DNA of 64,000 bases from Eubacterium sp. (GCA_017477505.1 JAFUVQ010000060.1:124001-188000); one strand, 5' to 3'. Counted from the stretch's first letter, positions 8,919 to 19,467 are shown. Notes: generated from the letters alone by a model not told the origin. Numbers and translations are program-made.

Positions 8919-11900
8919 TTACTTTTTTATCGTCCTTTGCACGCTTTTTCCATTTATTTCAGCCCTGTATCTGGACTGTATAAGCTTTACATTTTCATCT
9001 GATGCCCTTGTATCGGATGTTGTCTCCGGAGCGTCTATCAGAAGGTTAATGTCCGAACTATGGATATAAAGATCGGTATTTTCAGAGCTGCCGCCAAAAG
9101 TATCGGCAACCTTGCCCTTAGCCACAACCTTTAATGACGACCTTAGTATCCTTATTCCGGATGAACCCAGGACACTTCCAAGTGCGGACGAGTTATCGGC
9201 ACCTATATCCAGATTAATGGCTGAATCTTCAATATTTATATCCGATGTTCCGTCCCCGAGAGTTCCGACAGCAGTGATATGACGTCCGCCTATGTAGCAC
9301 TTGAGGGATGCCTTACTTATCTGCACCTTTGCTTCCCGGCCCAGCGAACCGACACCGACGCCGTTAAACATCAATATATCCGTATTCACTTCGCAGTTGG
9401 CAATCTCTATATCGGAATTTCCGTCAAATGAGCCGATGGCCACTCCATTATCCCCGTTCAGGTTAATACTATAACCACCCTTGGCTATCTTGATGGTGCC
9501 TCCAAGCCCGGACCCTATGCCTATCCCGTTCTTGCCGTTGGAATTAATCTCGATCTTCCCATCCTGGAAGAATTCCAGACTTCCGTGATGACTCTTCACG
9601 CCACCGCCGATTCCATAGTAATCATCGCCGGTGAGGTTCATGGTAAGATTGCCATCACCTTCAAAATAAATCCTTGAACCCTCGGGAACACGTATGCCTC
9701 CTCCGGAAATGTGGTTATCACCCACAAGAACTATAATTACATTTGCTTCTTCCTCAAGCTTTATGACCGGATGATTATCCCTGGTTGAAAGATACGCATT
9801 TTCAAGAGTGATGATACCGGTATAGCCATTCTGTACATTTACATGAATTCCTGATTTCACACCGGGAGTTCCGACAATGGTGATATCTCTGTAGGTAACT
9901 TCATTATTCGTAACAAGTATAGTTCCGACTCCGTCTCTCTCCAGGTTGCTCAGCATAACTCTGTTGGTCCTGCCTGCAACATAAGTTTCCTTGCCTTCAC
10001 CATTTTCATATTCTTTATAATATTTCTTTATCTCTTCAGCTATTTCCCCATCTATCTCAGTCTTAACTTCCGCCGATGGTTTTGCCGTATAGAAGCCCTG
10101 AATCAGATCCGCCCCAAGAAGTATGACTGTATGGAGTTCTTCAGAAGTCTCGACGCCTTCGGCAAGTGCCATTATATTATTATGATGACAGAAATCTATT
10201 ACTGATTTTACGAAATGCTGCTTTGAATTGCTGTTATGAATATCAGACAGAAGCGAACGGTCAATCTTGACATAATTAGGCATATAGCGAAGAAGATTGC
10301 TAATATTCGAGTAGCCCGTTCCATAATCGTCAACAGCCATTCCCACTCCGAGAGATTTACACCTGTCCTTAAGCTCATCAAGCTCCTCGTCACCTATCTC
10401 AGCCTGTTCGGTAAGTTCTACAATAAGCCTCTCACCGCACCGTCTCATCATCGAATCAACCTTCGTTGCATCTTCTCCGGAAAGTTTACATCCCGGAATA
10501 CTGTTTACGAAAACTCTGCTTTCCTTAAGATTCTCATCTGTTTCCATGCGGGATAGAACGTTGAAGAATGTATGCTTTTCTACCTCACTTAACCTTCCCA
10601 TTACATATGCATACTTAATGATATCCAGCGGTGCTATCATTTTCTCAGTGTCCGAACGCATAAGTGCCTCATAGGAGTAGATAGTTCCATCCTTCACATT
10701 TACAATCGGCTGGAAATGATAGGTCAGAAGGTTATTATCCAGAATATTCTGAACCAATGCCATATTCTCTTTGTCAGCATCGGAAAGCATTGCTCCGGCA
10801 GCTACTTTCTCCGGTGTCTTATAATCAACAACATCAGCCCCTTTAACCAGGCCCTTCTTGTTTATATGTGCCCTTCTCACCATTTCAAGGCCTCTTGAAA
10901 CGGCTTTTATCCAGAGTCTTGCAACTTCGTCATAACTCCTTGCTTCACTTCCGTAGCTCAGTACCGCATATCCATACGATCTGCTGCCGAAATGCACCGG
11001 CAGGAAGAAATATGAAACCGGTTCATCGCTTTCCGGGCTGACCGGAAGCATATCCTCTGAATTAAAGAATACATCAGTTCCGACACGGCGCTTCATATTG
11101 AGATTCTTATGATACTCTATGGCATGAAGCATGCTCTCACTATAACCGGCATCCGATCCGGCACTGACATTCATTTCATCATCAGTAACGAGCTCACTGT
11201 TCAGGCAGAGATGGAATGAGTCAATATCTCCGAGCTGATAAATATATGAGAAAACAATATCCAAAAATGAATCCAGTTCCTCATGTTCCATCATATCATC
11301 CATGAGATAATTGAATATCGAATAGTATCCCTCATCGGACATGCTGGTGCCCCAGCTGTCTCTTCTCTCACAGACAAATGATTTATCTTCATATTCACAA
11401 CCACAGCTGCTTCCGATGAAAAGATTGATATCAGGATGCGGTTCCCCGATATCCTTACCTTCAAACAGTCTTACAAGGGCATCTACAGCAAACCCGCCGT
11501 AATATTCCGATGGTATATAAGGCGACGTAAGAGGCTGGGGACTTGTCTGCCCCTCCTCACCGGATCCGTAACCGGTCACGGCTATATCTTCAGGAATGCG
11601 TACGCCTTTCCTGGTAAGCGCCTCGCAGAGTCCTATAGCCATACAGTCATTTGCACATGCAATAGCCTCAGGCATATCATTTCTGTTTCTAAGTATCTTT
11701 TCCGCACACAGGGCACCGCTGGTGTACCAGAAATCACCGTCAAAAAGCCTGTCCTCCCTTACAGTAAGCCCATGATCCTCCATAGCTTTTCTGTAGGCTC
11801 TGACTCTGGTTATGGAATGCGGATGCCATTTTTTACCCGTAAGGAATCCGATATCCTTAAACCCGTGAACTTCTATCAGATGAGAAACAGTGTTGTAGAT

Positions 11901-12254
11901 AAGATCATAACCATCCGTCCATATAACAGGAAAATCCTTGGACTGTCTGTCTATCAGTACTACCGGTCCCGAGAAACATTCCTTGATCTTTGCTTCCAGC
12001 TTTCCGGCAACTCCCGGAGTCTGAATGGAATCCATCATAACCGCTACTGCGTCGAAACGGTCATAATTAATAAGTCCGTAGATATTTGAATCACCTATCT
12101 CACGTCCTCTGGTATTCTGATATTTAATAAACATTGAGAATACGAAAACATCAAATCCTATCAGTCCGGCCTCCTTCAGGAATCCGGTTATAAACTCACT
12201 CTGATATTCCTCATCTCCCTGCGCAACAAGCAGTGCTATCCTCTTTTTTGTCAT
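8919..12254 (-). CDS. Sugar-sensor (LacI-like) / EAL domain protein with beta-helix-like C-terminus
   Basis: A 1111-residue cytoplasmic fusion. Residues 1-285 match the ligand-binding part of LacI-type proteins (FLTGK, IACANDCMAIGLCEAL, VTGYGSGE) but without the DNA-binding helix-turn-helix. Residues about 310-480 are a GAF-like linker. Residues about 500-735 are an EAL c-di-GMP phosphodiesterase domain with intact signature motifs: YEALMR, FVNSIP, VELTEQ, VDDYGTGYSN, KIDRSLL, AEGVET and QGFYTAKP. Residues about 770-1111 consist of repeated short beta-strand units (GIGIGSGLGGTIKI, GVGVGSLGREAKV, AVGTLGDGTSDINI), suggesting a right-handed beta-helix, possibly carbohydrate-binding. There is no signal peptide or membrane segment. 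GGAGGGG precedes the ATG. It lies 18 bases after the LacI regulator gene and shares its promoter, linking a sugar signal to c-di-GMP (inference). Confidence 0.85.
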   Translation of the reverse strand: MTKKRIALLVAQGDEEYQSEFITGFLKEAGLIGFDVFVFSMFIKYQNTRGREIGDSNIYGLINYDRFDAVAVMMDSIQTPGVAGKLEAKIKECFSGPVVLIDRQSKDFPVIWTDGYDLIYNTVSHLIEVHGFKDIGFLTGKKWHPHSITRVRAYRKAMEDHGLTVREDRLFDGDFWYTSGALCAEKILRNRNDMPEAIACANDCMAIGLCEALTRKGVRIPEDIAVTGYGSGEEGQTSPQPLTSPYIPSEYYGGFAVDALVRLFEGKDIGEPHPDINLFIGSSCGCEYEDKSFVCERRDSWGTSMSDEGYYSIFNYLMDDMMEHEELDSFLDIVFSYIYQLGDIDSFHLCLNSELVTDDEMNVSAGSDAGYSESMLHAIEYHKNLNMKRRVGTDVFFNSEDMLPVSPESDEPVSYFFLPVHFGSRSYGYAVLSYGSEARSYDEVARLWIKAVSRGLEMVRRAHINKKGLVKGADVVDYKTPEKVAAGAMLSDADKENMALVQNILDNNLLTYHFQPIVNVKDGTIYSYEALMRSDTEKMIAPLDIIKYAYVMGRLSEVEKHTFFNVLSRMETDENLKESRVFVNSIPGCKLSGEDATKVDSMMRRCGERLIVELTEQAEIGDEELDELKDRCKSLGVGMAVDDYGTGYSNISNLLRYMPNYVKIDRSLLSDIHNSNSKQHFVKSVIDFCHHNNIMALAEGVETSEELHTVILLGADLIQGFYTAKPSAEVKTEIDGEIAEEIKKYYKEYENGEGKETYVAGRTNRVMLSNLERDGVGTILVTNNEVTYRDITIVGTPGVKSGIHVNVQNGYTGIITLENAYLSTRDNHPVIKLEEEANVIIVLVGDNHISGGGIRVPEGSRIYFEGDGNLTMNLTGDDYYGIGGGVKSHHGSLEFFQDGKIEINSNGKNGIGIGSGLGGTIKIAKGGYSINLNGDNGVAIGSFDGNSDIEIANCEVNTDILMFNGVGVGSLGREAKVQISKASLKCYIGGRHITAVGTLGDGTSDINIEDSAINLDIGADNSSALGSVLGSSGIRILRSSLKVVAKGKVADTFGGSSENTDLYIHSSDINLLIDAPETTSDTRASDENVKLIQSRYRAEINGKSVQRTIKK

Positions 12255-12272
12255 GTACCCCTCCGAATATAA

Positions 12273-13274
<1,002 letters not shown>

Positions 13275-13350
13275 TTATGAGTCCTTACCCCCGGATCATA
13301 CAGAATAACCCTGAAAATACTATGTTTCATGGGTATAAAAATCCATAAAA

Positions 13351-13440
13351 ATTATACATTGTAATTTACTAAATTTCAAGTAAACTTTTATTTGTAATTT
13401 TAGTAAATTTCCGTTGACATTTTACTAAATATGTTATAAA
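13351..13440. promoter_or_regulatory. Divergent lacI / galK promoter region with TTTASTAAA operators
   Basis: For the lacI-type gene (minus strand), TTGAAA (13374-13379), a 17-base spacer and TATAAT (13351-13356) form a good promoter. For galK (plus strand), TTGACA (13414-13419) is followed by TATAAA (13435-13440) with a short 15-base spacer. The nine-base motif TTTASTAAA occurs at 13365-13373 (inside the lacI spacer), 13399-13407 and 13421-13429 (inside the galK spacer), with a weaker TTTACTCAT at 13442-13450. These are probable operators for the LacI protein, blocking both promoters. Confidence 0.75.
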
Positions 13441-13497
13441 GTTTACTCATAAAGAAAGTAGTGTAAATCATAGATGATAATGAAAAGGGAGGCTGAC

Positions 13498-14778
13498 ATG
13501 AGAAATCCGGACACTTTGAAAAACGGGATTTTGAACGGAGAATTTGATGATAGATTTAAAGATATTTATATCTCGGATGAAGAAGTAAGTTATGAGAAAT
13601 CAAGATACGCCGAAGCTGTAGAAGCTTACAGAGAGGTTTTCGGTGACGGCGAAGTAAGTATTTTCAGTGCTCCCGGAAGGAGCGAGATATCGGGCAATCA
13701 CACCGATCATCAGCATGGTTCGGTTCTGGCAGCTTCCATCAGCGATGATGCAATAGCTGTTACCGGCATAAGAAATGACGGCAACGTCAGAGTACTTTCC
13801 AAAGGTTACGATATGATTGAAGCTGACATTTCAGATCTTGAAAAGCTGGATGACGATGAAGGTACGACCAGAGCTCTTATAAGGGGCGTTCTTGCCGGTG
13901 CAAAGGAAAGAGGCTACAGGATAGGCGGTTTTGACGCATATATAACCAGCAATGTTCTGGGCGGTTCCGGTCTCTCATCTTCTGCAGCTTTTGAAACCAT
14001 CATAGGTTCCATACTGTCCGGCCTTTACAACGATATGAAAATCTCTCCTATCGAGATTGCCATCATAGGTCAATATGCGGAAAATGTATATTTCGGCAAG
14101 CCATGCGGTCTCATGGACCAGATGGCCTGTTCTGTGGGAAGCCTCTGCTACATTGATTTTGCAGATCCGGAGAACCCGGTAGTTGACAGAATCGAATTCG
14201 ACCTGGACGCTCATGGCTACAGCCTATGCATCACCGACACCAAAGGTTCTCACGCAGATCTCACAGATGATTATGCGGCTATTCCAAAAGAGATGAAAAA
14301 CGTTGCAGCCTGCTTCGGAAAGGAATATCTGAACGAACTCACCGAAGAAGATATACTTACAAACATTTCTTCACTCCGTGAGAAGACAAGTGACCGCGCA
14401 GTACTGAGAGCGATACATTTTTATGAAGAAGTGAAAAGAGTTGAGGAAGCAAGGAATGCTCTGAAGAATGATGACCTTGACTCCTTCCTCGGTGTTATCA
14501 GAGCTTCCGGAAACTCTTCTTTCAAATATCTGCAGAATGTTTATCCTAACCACGACATAAATAACCAGAACGTTTCTATAGCCCTGGCAGTAAGTGATGT
14601 AAATCTCAAAGATAACGGAGTCGCAAGAGTACACGGCGGCGGTTTTGCCGGAACCATCCAGGCTTTCGTTAAACACGAGGCTGTAGAAGCCTACAGAAAG
14701 GCCATGGATTCAGTCTTTGGAGAAGGAAGCTGCAAGGTACTCAACATCCGTAAATACGGCGGAATACAGGTATTCTGA
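13498..14778 (+). CDS. galK: Galactokinase
   Basis: Phosphorylates galactose to galactose-1-phosphate with ATP, the first step of the Leloir pathway. At 426 residues it has the expected length. GHMP-kinase motifs are seen: the galactokinase signature as APGRSEISGNHTDHQHG, the ATP-binding loop LGGSGLSSSAAFE and the C-terminal GGGFAGTIQAF. The serine-rich SEISGNHTD variant replaces the common NLIGEHTD, which is frequent in Clostridia. The start at 13498 has GGGAGG 5 bases upstream; the reading frame could extend to 13474 but without a ribosome site. galT follows 80 bases downstream. galE is not in the window. Confidence 0.95.
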   Translation: MRNPDTLKNGILNGEFDDRFKDIYISDEEVSYEKSRYAEAVEAYREVFGDGEVSIFSAPGRSEISGNHTDHQHGSVLAASISDDAIAVTGIRNDGNVRVLSKGYDMIEADISDLEKLDDDEGTTRALIRGVLAGAKERGYRIGGFDAYITSNVLGGSGLSSSAAFETIIGSILSGLYNDMKISPIEIAIIGQYAENVYFGKPCGLMDQMACSVGSLCYIDFADPENPVVDRIEFDLDAHGYSLCITDTKGSHADLTDDYAAIPKEMKNVAACFGKEYLNELTEEDILTNISSLREKTSDRAVLRAIHFYEEVKRVEEARNALKNDDLDSFLGVIRASGNSSFKYLQNVYPNHDINNQNVSIALAVSDVNLKDNGVARVHGGGFAGTIQAFVKHEAVEAYRKAMDSVFGEGSCKVLNIRKYGGIQVF

Positions 14779-14858
14779 GACATATCCATATAATCAGAAT
14801 AAATCACGCTGCCCGCGACATACGCTGCGCCGGGAAATAATCCCAGAAAGGAACAATC

Positions 14859-16382
14859 ATGGAAAAACTCATTTTCGAACTTGTAAGATATGGAATGGAA
14901 AACGGACTCATCGATGAGTTTGATAAAGTATATACAGTCAACAGACTTATGGAATTCTTCGGAATATCGGATATTAATACCGATGCAGAAGCAGAGGTGA
15001 CGGAGGCACGTGAAATCTCATTTATCCTTGAAGACATCATGACGGAATCCGCAAAGCTTGGCCTGCTTCCGGCCGATGCAACAGTTACCGAAAGAGATCT
15101 TTTTGACACTAAGGTTATGGGACTTATTACCCCTCCGCCTTCGGCTGTTATCAGAAAATGGAACGAGAAACTTGCTGAGTCAACAACTGCAGCCACCGAC
15201 TATTATTACAGCTTCAGCAAAGCTACAAATTATATACGCACGGACCGCATAAAGAAGGACGAAAGATGGTCTACGGATACAGAATTCGGTGCCATAGATA
15301 TAAGCATCAACCTTTCCAAACCCGAAAAGGATCCCCGTGATATAGCAAAAGCAGGCCAGGCCAAAAAGTCGGGCTATCCGGCTTGTCTTCTATGCAGGGA
15401 AAATGAAGGTTATGCCGGTACCATGACTCACCCGGCAAGACAGAACCATCGCATAATTCCGATAAAGCTCTGCGGAGAGGATTATTTCCTTCAGTATTCA
15501 CCATATGTTTATTACAATGAGCATTGTATCATTTTCAATAAAGAGCATATTCCAATGAAGATCGACCTGTCTGCCTTCAGAAAGCTGCTCTCCTTCGTAG
15601 GGCAGTTCCCGCATTATACAGCAGGCTCAAACGCTGACCTGCCTATAGTCGGCGGTTCCATTCTTGCCCACGATCATTTCCAGGGCGGTAATTATGAATT
15701 CCCTATGGTGAGGGCTCCATACGAGAAGGAATTTACGTTAAACGGTTTTGAGGATATTAAAGCAGGAATTATCAAATGGCCTCTTTCGACCATCAGGCTG
15801 AGAGGTGAGAATCCGGAAAGAATCGCTCTTCTCTCCGATAAGATTCTCAGCGCATGGCGCGGATATACTGATGAAGATGCATTTATCTTCTCCGAAACCG
15901 AAGGCGTGCCTCATAATACCATAACACCTATCGCGAGAATGCGGGACGGACTGTATGAGATTGATCTTGTACTCCGTAACAATATCACAACCGACGAACA
16001 TCCGATGGGTGTATACCATCCGCATCAGGAATACCATCATATCAAGAAAGAAAACATCGGACTTATCGAGGTTATGGGACTTGCCATCCTCCCTGCCCGC
16101 CTCAAGACGGAGCTTGCTTTGATACATGATATGATAGCCGAATATGGGGATGATACCGTAAAGCTGGGCGCTGCACTTCGTGCAAATGAAAAAACAGCAT
16201 CCCATGCAGACTGGGTGCTGTCGATACTCGCTTCAGATCCGATTGAAGAAAACGACGATATAACCGCATTTCTTCATGACGAAGTAGGAAAAGTATTCTC
16301 CAAAGTTCTCGAATGCGCCGGAGTTTATAAATGTAACGAAGAAGGAAGAAATGCCTTCATGCGTTTTATCAAATCATTATGA
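14859..16382 (+). CDS. galT: UDP-glucose (UTP)-hexose-1-phosphate uridylyltransferase, GalT2 type
   Basis: Transfers UMP between UDP-glucose and galactose-1-phosphate, the second Leloir step. At 507 residues it belongs to the longer Firmicutes GalT class rather than the 350-residue E. coli type. The active-site region GGSILAHDHFQGGNYEFPM contains the H-x-H histidines used for the covalent uridylyl intermediate. A later HPHQEYHHIKKENIGLIEVM segment is also characteristic of this class. GAAAGG precedes the ATG. It forms an operon with galK. After its stop come a copy of a dispersed repeat and a convergent tRNA gene. Confidence 0.94.
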   Translation: MEKLIFELVRYGMENGLIDEFDKVYTVNRLMEFFGISDINTDAEAEVTEAREISFILEDIMTESAKLGLLPADATVTERDLFDTKVMGLITPPPSAVIRKWNEKLAESTTAATDYYYSFSKATNYIRTDRIKKDERWSTDTEFGAIDISINLSKPEKDPRDIAKAGQAKKSGYPACLLCRENEGYAGTMTHPARQNHRIIPIKLCGEDYFLQYSPYVYYNEHCIIFNKEHIPMKIDLSAFRKLLSFVGQFPHYTAGSNADLPIVGGSILAHDHFQGGNYEFPMVRAPYEKEFTLNGFEDIKAGIIKWPLSTIRLRGENPERIALLSDKILSAWRGYTDEDAFIFSETEGVPHNTITPIARMRDGLYEIDLVLRNNITTDEHPMGVYHPHQEYHHIKKENIGLIEVMGLAILPARLKTELALIHDMIAEYGDDTVKLGAALRANEKTASHADWVLSILASDPIEENDDITAFLHDEVGKVFSKVLECAGVYKCNEEGRNAFMRFIKSL

Positions 16383-16385
16383 AAA

Positions 16386-16420
16386 TGGGATGCACTCGGC
16401 GCGAGTGACATGCTTTATTC
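16386..16420. repeat. Dispersed intergenic repeat, copy 1
   Basis: GGGATGCACTCGG... ending GCGAGTGACATGCTTTATTC. Related copies with the same order (GGGATGC, GC-rich core, GAYATGCTTTATTC) occur at 45929-46010 and, on the opposite strand, at 61995-62030. All three are in intergenic DNA just beyond a gene end or within a promoter region. Confidence 0.6.
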
Positions 16421-16429
16421 GAAGTTTAA

Positions 16430-16502
16430 TCGGAATGACAAGACTCGAACTTGCGACCTCTAGACCCCCAGTCTAGCGTTCTACCACCTGAACTACATCC
16501 CG
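16430..16502 (-). tRNA. tRNA-Pro (anticodon GGG)
   Basis: Read on the minus strand, the 73-base sequence folds as a full cloverleaf. The acceptor is CGGGATG / CATTCCG. The D arm is GTTC / GAAC with loop AGGTGGTA. The anticodon stem is CTAGA / TCTAG with loop CTGGGGG, giving anticodon GGG. The variable loop is AGGTC, and the T arm is GCAAG / CTTGT with loop TTCGAGT. The discriminator is A and CCA is not encoded. It decodes CCC/CCU proline codons. It lies about 70 bases after the aldo/keto reductase gene on the same strand. Confidence 0.95.
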
Positions 16503-16518
16503 TAATATGACCGGCGGC

Positions 16519-16547
16519 CCGGTGCATGTCATACAGACCTGCACCGG
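16519..16547 (-). terminator. Hairpin between the aldo/keto reductase gene and the tRNA
   Basis: A perfect 8-base stem CCGGTGCA / TGCACCGG with a 13-base loop follows the reductase stop by about 25 bases on the minus strand. There is no T-tract after it, so it may be a weak terminator or a processing/stability hairpin upstream of tRNA-Pro. Confidence 0.4.
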
Positions 16548-16572
16548 ACTCACCGTAACAGTATACTACATA

Positions 16573-17763
16573 TTATTTGGTTTTTCTACCCTCAAGCATA
16601 AATTTCCTGGCAATATTAATGCCGACCTTATATGGAAGCGGACGAAGTGCTTTGTCTGCTTCCTTTAATTTCTTTCTGATCTCGATATGCTGTGGACAGT
16701 GCATCTCACACTTTCCGCACTCTATACACTGTGATGCAAATGCCGGTTCCTTACGAACGCCAACAAGTCTTGCAAATTCAAATCTGGCTTCTGTCTTTCC
16801 GTCAGAAAACATATTATTATAGCATGCAAATATTGCAGGGATATCAACTCCCTTTGGACATGGCATGCAATAACGGCAGCCTGTGCAGCCTACCTTCGTC
16901 TTCTCCAGAAGTATCTTTTTTATCTTCTCAACCAGCTCATAATCTGCATCATCAAAACTGTCCGGTTCAGTGTTTCCAGCTATACGGCAGTTTTCTTCCA
17001 CCATTTCTATAGAATTCATTCCCGAAAGCACAACCGTTACCTCAGGCTGATTCCAGAGCCAGCGGAGTCCCAGCTCAGCTGATGACCATCCCTTGGAACT
17101 TTTCTCTATAAGTCCCATGGCTTCCTTCGGAAGATTTACAAGCTTGCCCCCGCGAAGCGGTTCCATGATCACAACAGGTATCCCTTTGGAAGCAGCATAT
17201 TTAAGACCTTCAACACCTGCCTGTGTAGTTTCATCCAGATAATTATACTGAATCTGACAGAAATCCCAGTCATAAGCATCTATTATCTGCTTAAACATTT
17301 TCGTATCGCCATGATATGAGAAACCTACATTTCTGATCTCGCCCCTGGCCTTCTTATCAGCGATCCATTCCTTTATACCCAGCTTCACAAGATTCTCCCA
17401 TGCAACCGTATCCGTAAGCATATGCATAAGATAGTAATCAATGTAATCTGTCCTGAGCCTCTGAAGCTCTTCGTTGTAATACTTATCAATAGCCGCCCTG
17501 TTTCTTATCATGTACTGAGGAAGTTTTGTCGCAATTTTTACCTTCTCACGGACATGATTACGTTCAAATATCTCACCCACAGCCACTTCACTGCCGGAAT
17601 AGATATATGCAGTATCGAAATAATTCACTCCGAGCTCGATAGCCCTCATCAATTCTTTTTCAGCCTTGTCCAGATCGATAGAATTTCCCTTTTTAGTAAA
17701 CCTCATGCAGCCATAACCCAGAAGTGACAGTTTCTCCCCTTTTTTATCATCTCTGTAATTCAT
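16573..17763 (-). CDS. Aldo/keto reductase with C-terminal [4Fe-4S] domain
   Basis: A 396-residue oxidoreductase. Residues 1-290 form the AKR barrel with the catalytic set visible: Asp and Tyr in NYFDTAYIY, Lys in IATKLP and His in YYLMHML. The C-terminus adds two cysteine clusters, CTGCRYCMPCPKG and CIECGKCEMHCPQ, typical of AKR proteins in anaerobes that carry bacterioferredoxin-type [4Fe-4S] clusters. It probably couples NAD(P)H or ferredoxin electrons to carbonyl reduction; the substrate is unknown. GGGGG precedes the ATG. The upstream LCP gene ends 60 bases away without an obvious terminator, so co-transcription is possible. Confidence 0.92.
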   Translation of the reverse strand: MNYRDDKKGEKLSLLGYGCMRFTKKGNSIDLDKAEKELMRAIELGVNYFDTAYIYSGSEVAVGEIFERNHVREKVKIATKLPQYMIRNRAAIDKYYNEELQRLRTDYIDYYLMHMLTDTVAWENLVKLGIKEWIADKKARGEIRNVGFSYHGDTKMFKQIIDAYDWDFCQIQYNYLDETTQAGVEGLKYAASKGIPVVIMEPLRGGKLVNLPKEAMGLIEKSSKGWSSAELGLRWLWNQPEVTVVLSGMNSIEMVEENCRIAGNTEPDSFDDADYELVEKIKKILLEKTKVGCTGCRYCMPCPKGVDIPAIFACYNNMFSDGKTEARFEFARLVGVRKEPAFASQCIECGKCEMHCPQHIEIRKKLKEADKALRPLPYKVGINIARKFMLEGRKTK

Positions 17764-17823
17764 GGTTACCCCCTTTTTATCCTTGCCTGTTCCCCCGTGA
17801 ACTGATTTAATAAATCCGCTTAA

Positions 17824-19338
17824 CTACTCGCCCTCAGGCTCCTCATAGGTTCCATTTATATACTGCTGAATAAGTTCTCTGTTCTTGTCAATGTCAGGAA
17901 CAAGCACTGCCATACCATCCACATAAGTAGGATTGTATGTACCGTCAGCAGGTATAAGATAACTGTCATTATCTCCGCTGAATATAACAGGAAGCGCACA
18001 GCTCAGCATTCCTGAAGTCTTTACATCTGTAGCGATGCTTGGCGCTGCAGCACTTGCCATCTTGTAGCCACTGATGAAATGTCCGTGCTTGACTTTGCTC
18101 ATCGCCGCAGAGATAACCTTTCTCTGTCTTGCTGTTCTGTCCCAGTCAGAATTTCCGACATATCTCATTCTTGAATATGCAAGCACCTGATTTGGATTAA
18201 GACTGTTCACACCTGCTGTCAGGTGCCACTCATCAACTCCGGAAACACCGTCATCCGCGTAACCAAGTCCCTGATTCGTATTCATGTAATCAGCCTCTTC
18301 CTGAGTAAGCTCAATATCCAGATCGCCTATGGCTGTCATGGCTGTAAGGAAGCCTTCGAAGTCAACCTCCGCATTTCCGTCTATGGTAATCCCGAAATTT
18401 TCTTCTATAGTCTGATCCAGAAGATCATAACCGCCGAATGCGAAAGCTGCATTTACACGGTTTCCGCCGTATCCCGGAATCTGAACATATGTATCTCTCA
18501 TTATAGAAATGAGGGTTACGCTCCGCTTTGTTTTATTGATTGAGCAGATGATCATACTGTCGGACCGCTGTCCGCCCTGACCTTCTCTTGCGTCCTGACC
18601 TACCAGTAGAATATTTACGATATTCCCCTGCATTGATGTGCTTCTTTTGGATACTTCCGTCTCAAGCTTATCAAACTTGCCTACAATCTTATGTATCATA
18701 ACGCCGCCGATGATACCAAGGATCAGAATTATGACCAGAAGTACAGTAAAGAATTTTGCAACAGGATGCTTCTTTTTCCTTTTGCGGTTAAGCTCTCTCT
18801 GAATCTCACGATTCTCCCTGTCCTGTTCCGCATCTCTTCGCTTTCTGTCTCTCTCGGCAAGTTTTCTCTCTCTTGCAAGAGCCTCTTCATCCCTCATCCT
18901 GTCACTTCTCTGACTTCTCGGCCTCTCTCCGCCGGCTTCCCTTCTTCTCGGTCTCTCTTCACCGGCTTCCCTGCGTCTTCTCGCCTCAGCCCTGTCGCGT
19001 TCCTCCATCCGACGGCTTCTCTCCTGTCTTTCTTCAAATGAAATGTCATCCACATCAGAAACTTTCTTGATGCTTTTTCTCTTCATATCTGCTCTCTTTC
19101 TGTCTTCCTGAACACGTTCAGAAGATCTTACCGGCCCATCGTCATACGAATCCCGGCGTCCGCCAAGATCCATATCATCAGGAGCATGAAAATCCTCACC
19201 AGCCATCTTGCGTCGTTCCATCTCACGTATCTGGTGAAGCTCCTCCATCTGAAGTCTTTCCAGTTCTTCCTTCTTCCTTCTCGTCTCCTCCTGAATCGCC
19301 CGGAGCCTTGCTTCATCCTGTTCGTCTCTTCTGCTCAT
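17824..19338 (-). CDS. LytR-CpsA-Psr (LCP) family cell-wall glycopolymer ligase
   Basis: A 504-residue membrane enzyme of the family that attaches teichoic acid or capsular polymers from lipid carriers to peptidoglycan. The first ~190 residues are an unusually long cytoplasmic region, very rich in Arg, Glu and Lys and probably coiled-coil, with repeats such as RRREAGEERPRRREAGGERP. One transmembrane helix follows (about 195-220). The extracellular LCP domain shows NILLVGQDAR, RSDSMIICSINK, SIMRDTYVQIPGYGGNRVNAAF and the arginine motif LAYSRMRYVGNSDWDRTARQ. The polymer may come from the polysaccharide operon at 47-62 kb (inference). Confidence 0.9.
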   Translation of the reverse strand: MSRRDEQDEARLRAIQEETRRKKEELERLQMEELHQIREMERRKMAGEDFHAPDDMDLGGRRDSYDDGPVRSSERVQEDRKRADMKRKSIKKVSDVDDISFEERQERSRRMEERDRAEARRRREAGEERPRRREAGGERPRSQRSDRMRDEEALARERKLAERDRKRRDAEQDRENREIQRELNRKRKKKHPVAKFFTVLLVIILILGIIGGVMIHKIVGKFDKLETEVSKRSTSMQGNIVNILLVGQDAREGQGGQRSDSMIICSINKTKRSVTLISIMRDTYVQIPGYGGNRVNAAFAFGGYDLLDQTIEENFGITIDGNAEVDFEGFLTAMTAIGDLDIELTQEEADYMNTNQGLGYADDGVSGVDEWHLTAGVNSLNPNQVLAYSRMRYVGNSDWDRTARQRKVISAAMSKVKHGHFISGYKMASAAAPSIATDVKTSGMLSCALPVIFSGDNDSYLIPADGTYNPTYVDGMAVLVPDIDKNRELIQQYINGTYEEPEGE

Positions 19339-19423
19339 TTTAAACTCTCCATCTGTTTTTGTTTTAAATCGTTGTTATTATAGCAAAGCACCCCTCAAAA
19401 CACAACAAAACATAACACAATCG

Positions 19424-19452
19424 AATGCGGCACCCGCGCGTGCCGCATTTTT
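19424..19452. terminator. Strong hairpin between Fe-S protein and LCP genes
   Basis: A perfect 10-base stem AATGCGGCAC / GTGCCGCATT with loop CCGCGC (19424-19449). The T-tract is on the plus-strand side, whereas both neighbours are on the minus strand. On the minus strand the downstream sequence is only T-rich. It may still end transcription of the upstream Fe-S operon. Confidence 0.5.
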
Positions 19453-19467
19453 CTAAGTAGTGTCCCA

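Noticed and set aside
16430-16502. tRNA-Pro as an integration site of a mobile element
   Set aside because: No integrase gene and no second copy of the tRNA 3' end were noticed nearby.
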